A stretch of DNA of 64,000 bases from Streptomyces hyaluromycini (GCF_002217755.1 NZ_BCFL01000023.1:382580-446579); one strand, 5' to 3'. Numbered from the stretch's first letter, positions 39,108 to 48,917 are shown. Notes: generated by a model from the sequence alone, not told the origin. Made by a program: numbers and translations.

Positions 39108-41072
39108 ATGTCCGATCCCCATCACAGCCGGTCCCGAGCGCTCGCCTACGCCGCGACCGGTATGCAGCCCCCGCCCCCGGTCCCGCTCCGGAAGAACGAC
39201 CCCACCAGGGTCGGACCGTACGCGCTCGTGTCGGTGCTGGGCAGCGGCGGGATGGGGCGGGTCTACCTGGGCCGGGACACCACCGGAGGGACCGGCCTGG
39301 CCGCCGTCAAGGTGGTCAGGCCCGAGTACGCGGAGGATCCCCGGTTCCGGAAGCGTTTCGAGCGCGAGGTGGGCGCGCTGGGCCGGGTCCAGGGGGCGCA
39401 CATCGTACGGCTGCTGAACAGCGGCTGCGACGAGGACCTGGTCTGGGTCGCCACCGAGTACGTCCCCGGACCCACGCTCGCCGAACTCGTCGACGCCCGC
39501 GGGCCGATCGGCGCGACGGCCGCCTGGCGGCTGCTGGCCGACCTGGGACGCGCGGTCGAGGCCATCTGGCGCGCGGGGATCGTCCACCGTGACCTCAAGC
39601 CGTCCAACGTGATCCTGGCGGCCGACGGTGCCCGCGTCATCGACTTCGGTGTCGTCCAGGCCACCGACGGCACCTCGATCACCGCTACGGGCCAGAACGT
39701 GGGCACTCCCGCCTACATGTCCCCCGAGCAGGTCAGGGGAAAGGAGGTGACCGCCGCCTCCGACGTGTTCGCGCTGGCCTCGGCCCTCGCCTACGCCGTC
39801 ACGGGACAGGCCCCGTTCGGCGAGGGCACGGGGGTCGACGTCCTGCACCGGGTGGCCTTCGAGCCGCCGCGGGAGGAGGTCCTCGACAAGGTGACGGCGG
39901 TCGATGCGGAACTGGGCGTGTTCATCCGGACCTGTCTGGACAAGGATCCCGAGGGACGTCCGTCGCCGGAGACGGTGTTCCGAACCGCCATCGGGCACCA
40001 GCTGCCCCCGCCGGCCGGGCGGCCGCCCCGGTCCGCACCGAAGAGACCGACGAGCACGCCCTTCCGTGACCAGGAACCGGCCGCCCCTGCCTCCGCGCCG
40101 CCCACGGACCCGTCCGCCGGCTCCGTCGCGTCCGGTGCCCGTCCGCACAGGCGAAGGAAGCTGATGGTGGGCGCCGCCGCCACAGCGGGTGTCGTGGTCG
40201 CCACGGCCGTCTCCGTGGCCCTGCTGCGGCACGGAGACCACGCCCCGGCGTCGGCCGGCGCCGGGCCGCAGACGTCGGCGACCGTGACGGACACCCCGGC
40301 CTCGAAGCCCGGAAGTTCGCCCAGCGCGCCCACGCCCACCGCGTCGAAGGCCGACCATGCGGTGAAGCAGTCGCCGAGCTCGGCACCTTCGGAGAACTCC
40401 GCCACCCAGGCCGCCGGTACACCGGACCTCCGCGCCGCCGCCTGTCCCGCCGAGATCACGTCCGGGGCCTCCGGCGACTGCGTCAAGTCCCTCCAGCTCC
40501 TCCTCTCCGGCCACGGCCTGTACGTCGCGGCCGACGGCAGGTTCGGCAGCGAGACCCTCGCGGCGGTCAGGGCCTTCCAGACCGAGGCAGGGCTCACCGT
40601 CGACGGAAAAGCCGACGCGCCGACCAAGAAGCTTCTGTACGACCTGCCCCGCGGTCCGGTCCGGAGCGGCTCGCTCACCGTGACCGAGAGCGTCAACGCC
40701 GTCTCGGTCGCCCGGTGTCTCGACACCCGCGGCGTGAACGTCCAGGTGTGGGGGTGCAAGGGCACGGCCGGCCAGAAGTGGGCGCTGTACCGGCTGGCCG
40801 GCCAGGACTCCCAGTACCGCGTCGTCGATCAGGGCACCCACCTCTGTCTGGACGCCGACGCCGGGACGACCGGCCAGAACGGCCAGAAGATCCAGGCCAG
40901 GAGCTGCGACGGGCTCGGCGCCCAGACGTGGCGGCTCGGCGCCGGGACACTGGTCAGCGTCCCGGACGGCTTCTGCCTGGACGCAGAGGCCTCCTCCTCC
41001 GGGCAGGACGGTCAGCGGGTCCAGGGCTTCGGCTGTGCGGGCAGCAGCAACCAGGTGTGGAACTGGTCCTGA
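39108..41072 (+). CDS. Membrane Ser/Thr protein kinase with peptidoglycan-binding and ricin-type domains
   Basis: This 654-residue protein has a cytoplasmic Hanks-type kinase at about 36-300: GSGGMGRVY, Lys68 (AAVKVV), HRDLKPSN (160-167), DFG and the activation-loop GTPAYMSPE. A Pro-rich linker, one transmembrane helix at 353-374 (MVGAAATAGVV...), a low-complexity extracellular linker, a PG_binding_1 domain (about 440-505, LQLLLSGHGLYVAADGRFG) and a ricin-type beta-trefoil with QxW repeats (about 515-654) follow. It probably senses cell-wall or sugar ligands outside and phosphorylates targets inside. The ATG at 39108 is used. Confidence 0.9.
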   Translation: MSDPHHSRSRALAYAATGMQPPPPVPLRKNDPTRVGPYALVSVLGSGGMGRVYLGRDTTGGTGLAAVKVVRPEYAEDPRFRKRFEREVGALGRVQGAHIVRLLNSGCDEDLVWVATEYVPGPTLAELVDARGPIGATAAWRLLADLGRAVEAIWRAGIVHRDLKPSNVILAADGARVIDFGVVQATDGTSITATGQNVGTPAYMSPEQVRGKEVTAASDVFALASALAYAVTGQAPFGEGTGVDVLHRVAFEPPREEVLDKVTAVDAELGVFIRTCLDKDPEGRPSPETVFRTAIGHQLPPPAGRPPRSAPKRPTSTPFRDQEPAAPASAPPTDPSAGSVASGARPHRRRKLMVGAAATAGVVVATAVSVALLRHGDHAPASAGAGPQTSATVTDTPASKPGSSPSAPTPTASKADHAVKQSPSSAPSENSATQAAGTPDLRAAACPAEITSGASGDCVKSLQLLLSGHGLYVAADGRFGSETLAAVRAFQTEAGLTVDGKADAPTKKLLYDLPRGPVRSGSLTVTESVNAVSVARCLDTRGVNVQVWGCKGTAGQKWALYRLAGQDSQYRVVDQGTHLCLDADAGTTGQNGQKIQARSCDGLGAQTWRLGAGTLVSVPDGFCLDAEASSSGQDGQRVQGFGCAGSSNQVWNWS

Positions 41073-41146
41073 CGTACCGTCGGCCTCAGGCCCCGGGCCG
41101 CGGGCCGCGGTGCGCCCGGCGGGTCGCCCGGGTCCGGTCCCGTCCC

Positions 41147-41872
41147 TCAGTCCTCCCGTCCCGCCAGTACCCACTTCGACGGCAGCACGATCCGCTCGCC
41201 GTCCGGGGTGGCTTCGGTGGTCGCCAGCGGGAGTTCGCCGCTCGCAAGGACCGTGAGGCCGGCGTTGCGCAGGTACTCGGGGACCGCGGCGTCGGCGACC
41301 TCGCCGGGGGCGATGCCGTGCCGGAAGACCGGGGCGAGCTTGGGCGGCGGTCCCGACGGGCTCTGGGCGAGGCCGCCGAGGACGGGGCGGGCGGCCTCGG
41401 CGAGCTCGACGAGGAAGGCCCGGCCGCGGCTGCCGACGAGGGCGGCGATCGTGTCGATCACCGGCTGCCGGTCGTCGGGTTCGCACTGGTGCAGGACGCC
41501 CCGCATGTAGACGTTGGCGTCGCCGAGCTCCGCGTGCAGGGCCGCGGCCTCGCCCTTCTCGGCCGCGTCGAGGAGCCGGTAGCCGGCCAGTCCGGCGGGA
41601 TCGGCGTGCCGGGCGTGCTCCAGGGCGGCCTCGGAGATGTCGGTGCCCAGGACGCGGGGGAAGCGGCCGGCGAGGAAGCGGGTCTGGGTGCCGTTGCCGC
41701 AGCCGAGGTCGACCAGGGGCAGGCCGGGGTCGGTGAGGTGGGGTTCGAAGAGGGAGACGTGGACGGCGGCGGTCACGGCCGGCTCGGCGTCCCAGAACAC
41801 CGCCCCCGGCTCGTCGGGCGCCTCGCGCCAGAAGCCCTCCCAGGCACTGCGGTACCGACTCGTCACGCTCAT
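41147..41872 (-). CDS. SAM-dependent methyltransferase
   Basis: This 241-residue cytosolic class I methyltransferase has motif I VDLGCGNGTQTRFLAG near 53, TDISEAAL near 75 and the acidic LLDAAEKGEAAAL near 100. Methyl acceptor unknown. The ATG at 41872 follows GGGGAG at 7-bases. It lies on the minus strand, convergent with the kinase gene, with a 74-bp GC-rich gap that contains GGGCCGCGGGCCGCGG-type short palindromes but no clear terminator. Confidence 0.82.
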   Translation of the reverse strand: MSVTSRYRSAWEGFWREAPDEPGAVFWDAEPAVTAAVHVSLFEPHLTDPGLPLVDLGCGNGTQTRFLAGRFPRVLGTDISEAALEHARHADPAGLAGYRLLDAAEKGEAAALHAELGDANVYMRGVLHQCEPDDRQPVIDTIAALVGSRGRAFLVELAEAARPVLGGLAQSPSGPPPKLAPVFRHGIAPGEVADAAVPEYLRNAGLTVLASGELPLATTEATPDGERIVLPSKWVLAGRED

Positions 41873-42024
41873 GGCCCAACTCCCCAGGATGAAGCCGCAT
41901 ATGACCCGACGTAAGTGACGGGCCAGTACGGTTTACCCTGCGCCGGTTACGGCCACAAGCGCCCGGCGTGTTCCTTCACCCCGCGTTCGACGGACGTGCG
42001 CCCCCGGGGCCGGCGGTGTCCGGG

Positions 42025-44487
42025 TCAGCGGCGCCGTGCGGTGAGTTCGAACCAGACGGTCTTCCCGGCGGCCGTACGGCTGGTGCCCCACTCCCGGGCC
42101 AGGGTGGAGACCACCCGCAGTCCGCGTCCGGCCTCGGCGGCGGGGTCCGCGCCGAGCAGGGTCGGCAGGGTGTGGTCGTCGTCATCGACCTCGCACAGCA
42201 GGGTCTCGCCGCGGATCAGCCGGAGCTGGACGGGGCGGCTGTGGGAGTGCCGTACGGCGTTGGTGACGAGTTCGCTGACCATGAGTTCGGCGGGGTCGGC
42301 GAGCCGGGCCAGGCCCCAGTCGTGGAGTTGCTCGCGGACGGCGGCGCGGGCGCGGCGGACCTCGGCCGGGTCGAGGGCGAGCCGCCATTCGGCGACGTCC
42401 TCCGGGCCGATGCCGTTGAGGCGGGCCATCAGCAGGGCGACGTCGTCCTTGCGGCCGCCGCGGCCCGCTGAAAATGTCTCAGCGAGGGCGCGGATGATGG
42501 TGTCGCAGGCGTCGTCCATGGAGGCGGCCGGGTGGGCGGCGGACTCGCAGAGGGTGGCGAGGCCGACTCCGATGTCCTCGCCGCGCATCTCGACCAGTCC
42601 GTCGGTGCACATGACCAGCCGGTCGCCGGGGTCGACGCGCACCCGCAGCGACTCGAAGGCGACCCCGCCGACGCCGATGGGCGCCCCGGTGGGCAGGTCG
42701 AGGAGTTCGCTGCGCCCGTCGACCGCCCGCACCAGCACCGGCGGGATGTGGCCGGCGTTGGCGAGGTGCAGTTCGCCCTCGATCGGGTCGTAGACGGCGT
42801 AGAGGCAGGTGGCGAGGTAGCCGTCGCCGAGGCGTTGCGCGAGGTCGTCGAGGTTGCGCAGGAGCTGGGCGGGCGGCAGGTCCATGGCCGCCATCGTCTG
42901 GACCGCGGTCCGCAACTGGCCCATCATCGCGGCCGAGTTGAGGCCGTGGCCCATCACGTCGCCGACGACCAGGGCGGTGCGGGCGCCGGGGAGTTTCACG
43001 GAGTCGAACCAGTCGCCGCCGACGCGGCCGAGCAGGGTGCCCGGCAGGTACCGGGTGGCGATGTCGCAGCCCGCCATGCGCGGCGGGATGTGCGGCAGCA
43101 TGCTGTCCTGGAGGGTCTCGGCGACACTCTCCTGGAACGTGTACATGCGCGCGTTGTCGAGCACGAGCCCGGCACGGGCGGCGAGTTCGGCGCCGGTGAC
43201 CCGGTCCATGTCGTTGAACAGCTCGCGCTCGGGGTGGCGCAGCAGGATCATGAAGCCGAGCACGACGGTGCGTGCCTTCAGCGGGACGACCAGCATCGAG
43301 CGGCCGGTGATCAGCGGCCGGATGTCGCGCTTCTCGAACTGGGAGGCGATGGCGTGGCCCATCTCCACGCTGATCCGCGGCACCAGGACCGGCTCGCCGG
43401 TGGTCATGCACTGGAAGAACGGGGTGTGCGCGGGGAACGGCATGGCCTCGCCGACCGGGACGACGTCGTCCCAGCGGCCGGGTTCGTCGGTGTGCTCCAG
43501 GGCGACCCGGTGCCACATGGTGGTGGTGTCGGGCACACCGTCCGGGAACCCCTCGCCGGCGACGACCTGTTCGCGCAGATAGGTGCCGGCGACATCGGTG
43601 AAGCGGGGTACGACGGCTCTGCTGACCTCGACGATGGTGCGGGACAGGTCGAGCGAGGTGCCGATCTTTCCGCTGACCTCGTTGAGGAACTCCAGGCGCT
43701 CACGGACGGCCGCGTACTCCAGGTCCTCGCCCTCGTCGTCGGCGAGTTCGACGGGCACCGGCAGGCCCTGGGCGGCGACATGCGCCGCACGCTCACGGCG
43801 GGCCAGCCGCTCGGTGCGCCGGGCGACGCCCCAGTCGGGGGTCACGGGCACCCGGTCGTTCTGGCTGAACTCCAGGATGGGGTAGCCGAGTTCGAGGACC
43901 TGGGCGACGATCCGGGCGCTCTCGTCGACGCTCATGCTGGGCAGGATCTCGGGGAGCCTGCGGGCCAGTTCCTCGGCGCCGGGGAAGTCGGTGTGCAGGG
44001 CGAAGCCGGGCGCGATGCGCTCGAAGGCGACGCCCTCGTCGTGCTCGGCCCGGCGCAGGCGCTCGGCGTCGGCGGCGAGCACCAGCAGCCGCTCGTTCCC
44101 GGGGCCGACCAGCGGGTAGGCCCACCAGAGCACATCGGCGCGGTCGCGGTCGGTGACGGTGAGGCGGGCACGGCCGGCGGCCGGGAAGTTCAGCCGTCCG
44201 TCGAGGGAGGACTCCAGGTCGGGGCCGAGTCCGTCGTAGGCCGCGTAGGCGCCGTACGGGGTGATCTCGTCGTCCTCGGGGAGCGCGCCGGAGACGGGCA
44301 GCAGGTCGAGGACGGAGCGGCCGATGGCGTCCTCCTTGGCGGCGCCGAACAGCCGCCGGGCGCCGGTGCTCCAGTGGGAGACCTGGCCGTCACGGTCGAC
44401 GACGACCACGGCCAGGGGGATGCGGCCCGGAGCGCCGTCCCCAGCACCGAGGCCGGGAGGTGCGTCCCGCTCGCTGCCATGGTCCAT
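42025..44487 (-). CDS. PAS-GAF-PP2C-anti-sigma-like regulator (SpoIIE family)
   Basis: This 820-residue cytosolic regulator has an N-terminal PAS-type region (about 20-130, VVVVDRDGQVSHWSTGARRL), a GAF domain (about 300-460), a PP2C/SpoIIE phosphatase domain (about 490-680, RVGGDWFDSVKLP, GDVMGHGLNSA, CTDGLVEMRG) and a C-terminal HATPase_c (about 700-815, VSELVTNAVRHS, GRGLRVVSTLAREWG). Such proteins dephosphorylate anti-anti-sigma factors and may also bind sigma/anti-sigma partners, so it is expected to act in stress or sporulation signalling. The partner is unknown. The ATG at 44487 (MDHGSERDAPPG) is preferred over an upstream start in the frame. Confidence 0.9.
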   Translation of the reverse strand: MDHGSERDAPPGLGAGDGAPGRIPLAVVVVDRDGQVSHWSTGARRLFGAAKEDAIGRSVLDLLPVSGALPEDDEITPYGAYAAYDGLGPDLESSLDGRLNFPAAGRARLTVTDRDRADVLWWAYPLVGPGNERLLVLAADAERLRRAEHDEGVAFERIAPGFALHTDFPGAEELARRLPEILPSMSVDESARIVAQVLELGYPILEFSQNDRVPVTPDWGVARRTERLARRERAAHVAAQGLPVPVELADDEGEDLEYAAVRERLEFLNEVSGKIGTSLDLSRTIVEVSRAVVPRFTDVAGTYLREQVVAGEGFPDGVPDTTTMWHRVALEHTDEPGRWDDVVPVGEAMPFPAHTPFFQCMTTGEPVLVPRISVEMGHAIASQFEKRDIRPLITGRSMLVVPLKARTVVLGFMILLRHPERELFNDMDRVTGAELAARAGLVLDNARMYTFQESVAETLQDSMLPHIPPRMAGCDIATRYLPGTLLGRVGGDWFDSVKLPGARTALVVGDVMGHGLNSAAMMGQLRTAVQTMAAMDLPPAQLLRNLDDLAQRLGDGYLATCLYAVYDPIEGELHLANAGHIPPVLVRAVDGRSELLDLPTGAPIGVGGVAFESLRVRVDPGDRLVMCTDGLVEMRGEDIGVGLATLCESAAHPAASMDDACDTIIRALAETFSAGRGGRKDDVALLMARLNGIGPEDVAEWRLALDPAEVRRARAAVREQLHDWGLARLADPAELMVSELVTNAVRHSHSRPVQLRLIRGETLLCEVDDDDHTLPTLLGADPAAEAGRGLRVVSTLAREWGTSRTAAGKTVWFELTARRR

Positions 44488-44694
44488 GCCCCAGGCCCTC
44501 TCTCCCCACGGCTCCGCAAAAGATCTGTGCCGCCCGTCACTACCGTACGGTGGCCGCCGGTCGCGATGTGTGGCAATGCTGGAATTGGTTTCACCGGATC
44601 GCACCGGCGCGCAGGTCCGCGCCCCTGTGCGGTGCGCGAACCGTGTTCACCGCGTCGGTGATCACCCCTGGCCCGGTCCTCGCCCGGTCCTCGC

Positions 44695-47085
44695 TCAGTC
44701 CTCGTGGCCGAGCTGGAGATCGCGTTCGGTGCGGCCGCCGCCCGCGACCTGCAGGACCGTGGCGACCGGCGGGTAGCCGGCGGCGATGACCGTGTACTCG
44801 CCGGAGGACAGGTCCACGAACCGGAACGTTCCGTCGGCGCCGGTGGTGAGGGTGTCCACGACGTTCCCGGCGGCGTCGAGCAGGGTCACCCGCGCGTCCT
44901 CCACGGGCCGGCCTCCCCCGGCCCGGACCGTGCCCTTCAGCACGGCGCCGCCCGCGAGTTCGACGTTCTGCCGGGTCTCCCGGGAGGCCTGGACGGTGAC
45001 CGGGAGGGCGGCCGGGCGGAAGGCCGGGGCGCTGGCGGCGAGGGTGTACTCGCCGGCCACCAGCTCGGTGATCACGTAGCCGCCCTCGCGGCCGCTGCGG
45101 ACGCTCGCGACGACCTCGCCGTGCACGTTGGTGAGGGTGACGGTGGCGTCCCGTACCGGAGTGCCGTCGGCGGTGAGCACGCTGCCCGCGAGCCGCCCGG
45201 CACCGCCGAGGACGACATCCAGCTCGACGGGCCGCTCGCCCACCGTCACGGAGACGGCCTGCGGCTGGTGGCCGCCGGCGGCGGCGATCAGGACGTACGA
45301 CCCGGAGCCGGGCGTGGCCAGGGCGTACCGGCCGTCCTCGCCGCTGGCGCCCCGGCCGACCTGCCGGCCGACGGCGTCGATGAGGGTGAGCGCGGCGCGC
45401 GGCACCACGGTCCCGTCGGGATGCTGCACCGTGCCGCAGACGGGGATCCCGGCGCCGGTGTGCGGCGACCTGGCCTGCGGGATCGGGGCGTTCACGGCTG
45501 CGGACTCCGGTTCGGCGGTGGGGTGGGACACCAGCGGTTTCTCCTTGAGGAAGCAGGCGACGAGCAGCCCGAGGACGAGCACCGGGACCAGATAGAGGAA
45601 GATCCGGGGCATCGCGTCGGCGTAGGCGCGGATGTAGGCGTCGCGCAGCGCCGGGGGCAGCGCGTGGACGAGCTGCGGGGTGAGGGACTCGGGGTCGGGC
45701 AGGCGGGCGCCGGCGTGGGCGGGGAGACGTCTGTGCAGGGCGTCGGTGAGCCGGTCGGCGAAGAGAGTGCCGAAGACGGCGGCGCCGACGCTGCCGCCGA
45801 TCTGCCGGAAGTAGTTGTTGGCGCTGGTGGCGGTGCCGAGGTCGGCGGGCCGTACGGAGTTCTGCACGGCGAGGACGAGCACCGGCATCACCATGCCGAT
45901 CCCGGCGCCGAGCACGGCCATCCAGATGCTGTACTGCCAGCGCGGGGTGCCGACTTCGAGCCGGGACAGCAGCCACATGCCGACCACCGACAGCCCTCCG
46001 CCGAGCACCGGGTAGATCCGGTAGTGCCCGGTGTGGCTGATGAGCTGTCCCGCGACGATCGAGGCGCCGACGATCCCGCCCATCATGGGCAGCATCAGCA
46101 GCCCGGACCCGGTCGCCGAGGCGCCGTCGACCATCTGCAGGAAGGTCGGCAGATAGCTGGCGGCGCCGAACAGGGCGATGCCGACGACCAGTCCGACAAG
46201 GCCGCTCACGTTGAAGACGGAGTCCCGGAACAGCCGCAGCGGGATGAGGGGCTCGACCGCGTGGTGCTCGACGACGAGAAACAACCCGGTGGCGACCACC
46301 GCGCCGGCCCCCAGCCCGATGATGACGTGCGAGCCCCACGCGTACTCAGTGCCGCCCCAACTGGTCAGCAGTACAAGGCAGGTGGAGGCGGCGGCGAGCA
46401 ACAGCGCGCCCAGCACGTCGAAACGGGCCCGGGCCCGGGGCTTCGGCAGCTTCAGTACGACGGTGATGACGGCCAGGGTGACCAGCCCGAAGGGCACGTT
46501 GACGTAGAAGCACCAGCGCCAGGAGAGGTGGTCGGTGAAGTAGCCGCCGAGCAGCGGCCCGGCGACGGAGGCGAGGCCGAAGGCGGCGCCGATCAGGCCC
46601 ATGAAGCGGCCGCGCTGCCGGGGCGGCACGATGTCGGCGATGATCGCCTGCACCCCGATCATCAACCCGCCCGCGCCGACGCCCTGGACGGCGCGGAAGG
46701 CGATCAGCTGGTCCATGCTCTGCGCGCGCCCGGCCAGCGCGGAGCCGACGGCGAAGACCAGGATCGCGAACTGGAAGACGCCCTTGCGGCCGATGAGGTC
46801 GCCGAGTTTGCCGTACACGGGGAGGCCGACGGTGGCGGTGAGCAGATAGGCGGTGATCGCCCAGGACATCCTGTCGAGGCCGTGCAGCTCGCCGACGATC
46901 TTCGGCAGCGCGGTGGCCACGATCATCTGGTCCAGCGCGGCGAGGAGCAGGGCGAGCATCAGCCCGCAGAACACCAACCGGGTGCGGCGCGGCCCGAGTC
47001 CGGAGGCCGGGGCGGGTTCCGGCACGGGGGCGTCCGCGGGCGCCGCGGCCGGTTCCTCGTACTGCACCAGCGTCGTTCCGCCCAC
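44695..47085 (-). CDS. MFS drug exporter with C-terminal beta-sandwich repeats
   Basis: This 796-residue protein starts as a DHA2-family (14-helix) proton antiporter (about 35-530), with ALDQMIVATALPKIVGEL, GKLGDLIGRKG and the motif C-like GPLLGGYFTDHLSWRW. The last 250 residues contain three carboxypeptidase-regulatory-like beta-sandwich repeats (starting at VCGTVQHPDG, LAGSVLTADG and LKGTVRAGGG). The repeats are unusual on an exporter; they could bind ligand or cell envelope. The GTG at 47085 follows GGGGAG. The gene is transcribed on the minus strand, and the 208 bp between it and the SpoIIE-type gene hold no gene. Confidence 0.88.
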   Translation of the reverse strand: MGGTTLVQYEEPAAAPADAPVPEPAPASGLGPRRTRLVFCGLMLALLLAALDQMIVATALPKIVGELHGLDRMSWAITAYLLTATVGLPVYGKLGDLIGRKGVFQFAILVFAVGSALAGRAQSMDQLIAFRAVQGVGAGGLMIGVQAIIADIVPPRQRGRFMGLIGAAFGLASVAGPLLGGYFTDHLSWRWCFYVNVPFGLVTLAVITVVLKLPKPRARARFDVLGALLLAAASTCLVLLTSWGGTEYAWGSHVIIGLGAGAVVATGLFLVVEHHAVEPLIPLRLFRDSVFNVSGLVGLVVGIALFGAASYLPTFLQMVDGASATGSGLLMLPMMGGIVGASIVAGQLISHTGHYRIYPVLGGGLSVVGMWLLSRLEVGTPRWQYSIWMAVLGAGIGMVMPVLVLAVQNSVRPADLGTATSANNYFRQIGGSVGAAVFGTLFADRLTDALHRRLPAHAGARLPDPESLTPQLVHALPPALRDAYIRAYADAMPRIFLYLVPVLVLGLLVACFLKEKPLVSHPTAEPESAAVNAPIPQARSPHTGAGIPVCGTVQHPDGTVVPRAALTLIDAVGRQVGRGASGEDGRYALATPGSGSYVLIAAAGGHQPQAVSVTVGERPVELDVVLGGAGRLAGSVLTADGTPVRDATVTLTNVHGEVVASVRSGREGGYVITELVAGEYTLAASAPAFRPAALPVTVQASRETRQNVELAGGAVLKGTVRAGGGRPVEDARVTLLDAAGNVVDTLTTGADGTFRFVDLSSGEYTVIAAGYPPVATVLQVAGGGRTERDLQLGHED

Positions 47086-47240
47086 GTACCGCTCCCCTCG
47101 TCGCGCCTGCGCACAATTGCCGCCTTATTTCCCGTAGGGCGACAACTGCGAGCAAGCACGACGAGTTACGGCACGAGAACGACCGAGCCGGAGATCCACT
47201 CGAACCGGTGAGGGGCCAACAGGCCTGGATGCCCGGGAGG

Positions 47241-47684
47241 TTACTTCCCGACCTCGGCGGCGAGCTTGTCGAGCACCTCGTCGTAGATCCGGCCGAGGCC
47301 CTTGGGCGCGAAGGTCTTCTCGAAGAAGCCGCCGATACCGCCGGCACCCTGCCAGGTGGTGTGCACGACGACCTTGGACTGTCCCTCGCCGGCCGGGGTG
47401 ACGCGCCAGGTGGTGACCATGGAGGAGTTGCGGTCCTTCTCGACCAGCTCGCCGTCGGTGGGCTCGCTGACCTCCAGGAGGCAGTCGCGGACGCGCTTAC
47501 TGGTGGCCTGGAGCTTCCAGTGGACCAGGGTGCCCTCGCCGTCGCCGCCCTCACGCACCTCGTATTCGCTGAAGTGCTCGGACAGCAGCTTCGCGCGCGT
47601 GCCGCTGTAGTCGGCGATCGCGTCGAACACCGTCTCCGCGTCCGCGGCGACGACCCGTTCCGTAGTGGCCTCGACCTGCGCCAT
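47241..47684 (-). CDS. SRPBCC-family (START-like) protein
   Basis: This 147-residue protein of the SRPBCC/Bet v 1-like fold begins AQVEATTERVVAADAETVFDAI and has alternating beta strands (EYEVREGGDGEGTLVHW, SKVVVHTTWQG) and the long C-terminal helix RIYDEVLDKLAAEVGK. This fold binds small hydrophobic molecules. The ATG at 47684 follows GGAGGAAAGCG; the upstream frame from 47732 is not needed. It is on the minus strand, divergent from the radical-SAM gene at 47877 with 192 bp between, which contains the LexA-type box. Confidence 0.78.
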   Translation of the reverse strand: MAQVEATTERVVAADAETVFDAIADYSGTRAKLLSEHFSEYEVREGGDGEGTLVHWKLQATSKRVRDCLLEVSEPTDGELVEKDRNSSMVTTWRVTPAGEGQSKVVVHTTWQGAGGIGGFFEKTFAPKGLGRIYDEVLDKLAAEVGK

Positions 47685-47832
47685 CGCTTTCCTCCAGCAC
47701 CTGAGTTCTCGGGGTTGCGCCAAGCCAATCACCCCGGCGCCCGGCCGCCCAAATCGGGGTGCCGCAAGCGATCGGAAACGCGATCGGAATCGGCGTCCGC
47801 GCGGTCTCCACAGATCGTTCGCACGATCATGG

Positions 47833-47844
47833 GAACAGATGTTC
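47833..47844 (+). promoter_or_regulatory. LexA/SOS box upstream of radical-SAM gene
   Basis: GAACAGATGTTC is a perfect match to the actinobacterial LexA half-site pattern GAAC-N4-GTTC. It lies 33 bp before the ATG, directly beside TATTCT (47845-47850), a possible -10 element, so LexA binding would block transcription. LexA control is inferred. Confidence 0.7.
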
Positions 47845-47876
47845 TATTCTCTGGGCAGTGCTACCGAGGAGGCGTC

Positions 47877-48917
47877 ATGCGCTGGGAGAACCTCACCGAG
47901 GAGACCGGACCCGGCCGGGCCGGCACCGCGCTGTTCGGCGCGGACGTGGTCACGACCCGGACCTTCGACACACCTGAATTCCGAGGAATCACCTTTCACG
48001 AGGTGCGGGCGCGGTCGATCATCAACCGCGTGCCCGGCGCCTCGCGGATGCCGTTCGAGTGGACGGTGAACCCGTACCGAGGTTGCTCACACGCGTGCGT
48101 GTACTGCTTCGCCCGCAAGACCCACAGCTATCTGGACCTGGACACCGGGATCGGCTTCGACAGCCAGATCGTGGTCAAGGTGAACGCGCCGGAGCTGCTC
48201 CGCCGCCAGCTGGGCTCACGCCGCTGGCTCGGCGACCACATCGCGATGGGCACCAACGTCGACTGCTACCAGCGCGCCGAGGGCCGCTACCGGCTGATGC
48301 CGGGGATCATCTCCGCCCTCACCGAGCACGCGAACCCGTTCTCGATCCTGACCAAGGGCACCCTGATCCTGCGCGACCTCGACCTGCTGCGCCGGGCGGC
48401 GGACGTCACGGACATCGGCATCTCGGTCTCGGTCGGCTTCGCCGACCCCGAGCTGTGGCGCACGGTGGAGCCGGGCACCCCGGCCCCCGAGCGCCGCCTG
48501 GACGTCGTCCGCGCCCTCACCGAGGCCGGCATCGGCTGCGGGGTCCTGATGGCGCCGGTGATCCCCTTCCTCGGCGACCACCCTGCCCAGCTCCGGGCCA
48601 CCGTGCGGGCGATCGCGGCGGCCGGGGCCACCTCGGTGACACCCCTGGTGCTGCATCTGCGGCCCGGCGCCCGCGAGTGGTTCATGAGCTGGCTCGCGGC
48701 TCATCACCCGCATCTGGTGCGGCGCTACGAGCGGCTGTACGCGGAGGGCGCCTACGCGCCCAAGTGGTACCAGCGCCGGATCACCCGTCAGGTGCACGAG
48801 CTGGCCCAGGAGTACGGCATCGGCCCGAACCGCGCGGGCACCCCCCGCCGGATCCCGGTACCGGCGGCGGCCGAGGAGCCCGCACTGCCGGAGCCGACCC
48901 AGCTCACACTGCTCTGA
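47877..48917 (+). CDS. Rv2578c-type radical-SAM protein
   Basis: This 346-residue radical-SAM enzyme has the 4Fe-4S motif CSHACVYC near residue 71-78 and is most like the SplB-related group exemplified by mycobacterial Rv2578c. The family's substrate is unknown to me; the resemblance to spore photoproduct lyase suggests a role near DNA or nucleotide damage. The ATG at 47877 follows GAGGAGG. A LexA-type box sits directly upstream, which agrees with a damage-induced gene. It is transcribed alone on the plus strand. Confidence 0.85.
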   Translation: MRWENLTEETGPGRAGTALFGADVVTTRTFDTPEFRGITFHEVRARSIINRVPGASRMPFEWTVNPYRGCSHACVYCFARKTHSYLDLDTGIGFDSQIVVKVNAPELLRRQLGSRRWLGDHIAMGTNVDCYQRAEGRYRLMPGIISALTEHANPFSILTKGTLILRDLDLLRRAADVTDIGISVSVGFADPELWRTVEPGTPAPERRLDVVRALTEAGIGCGVLMAPVIPFLGDHPAQLRATVRAIAAAGATSVTPLVLHLRPGAREWFMSWLAAHHPHLVRRYERLYAEGAYAPKWYQRRITRQVHELAQEYGIGPNRAGTPRRIPVPAAAEEPALPEPTQLTLL

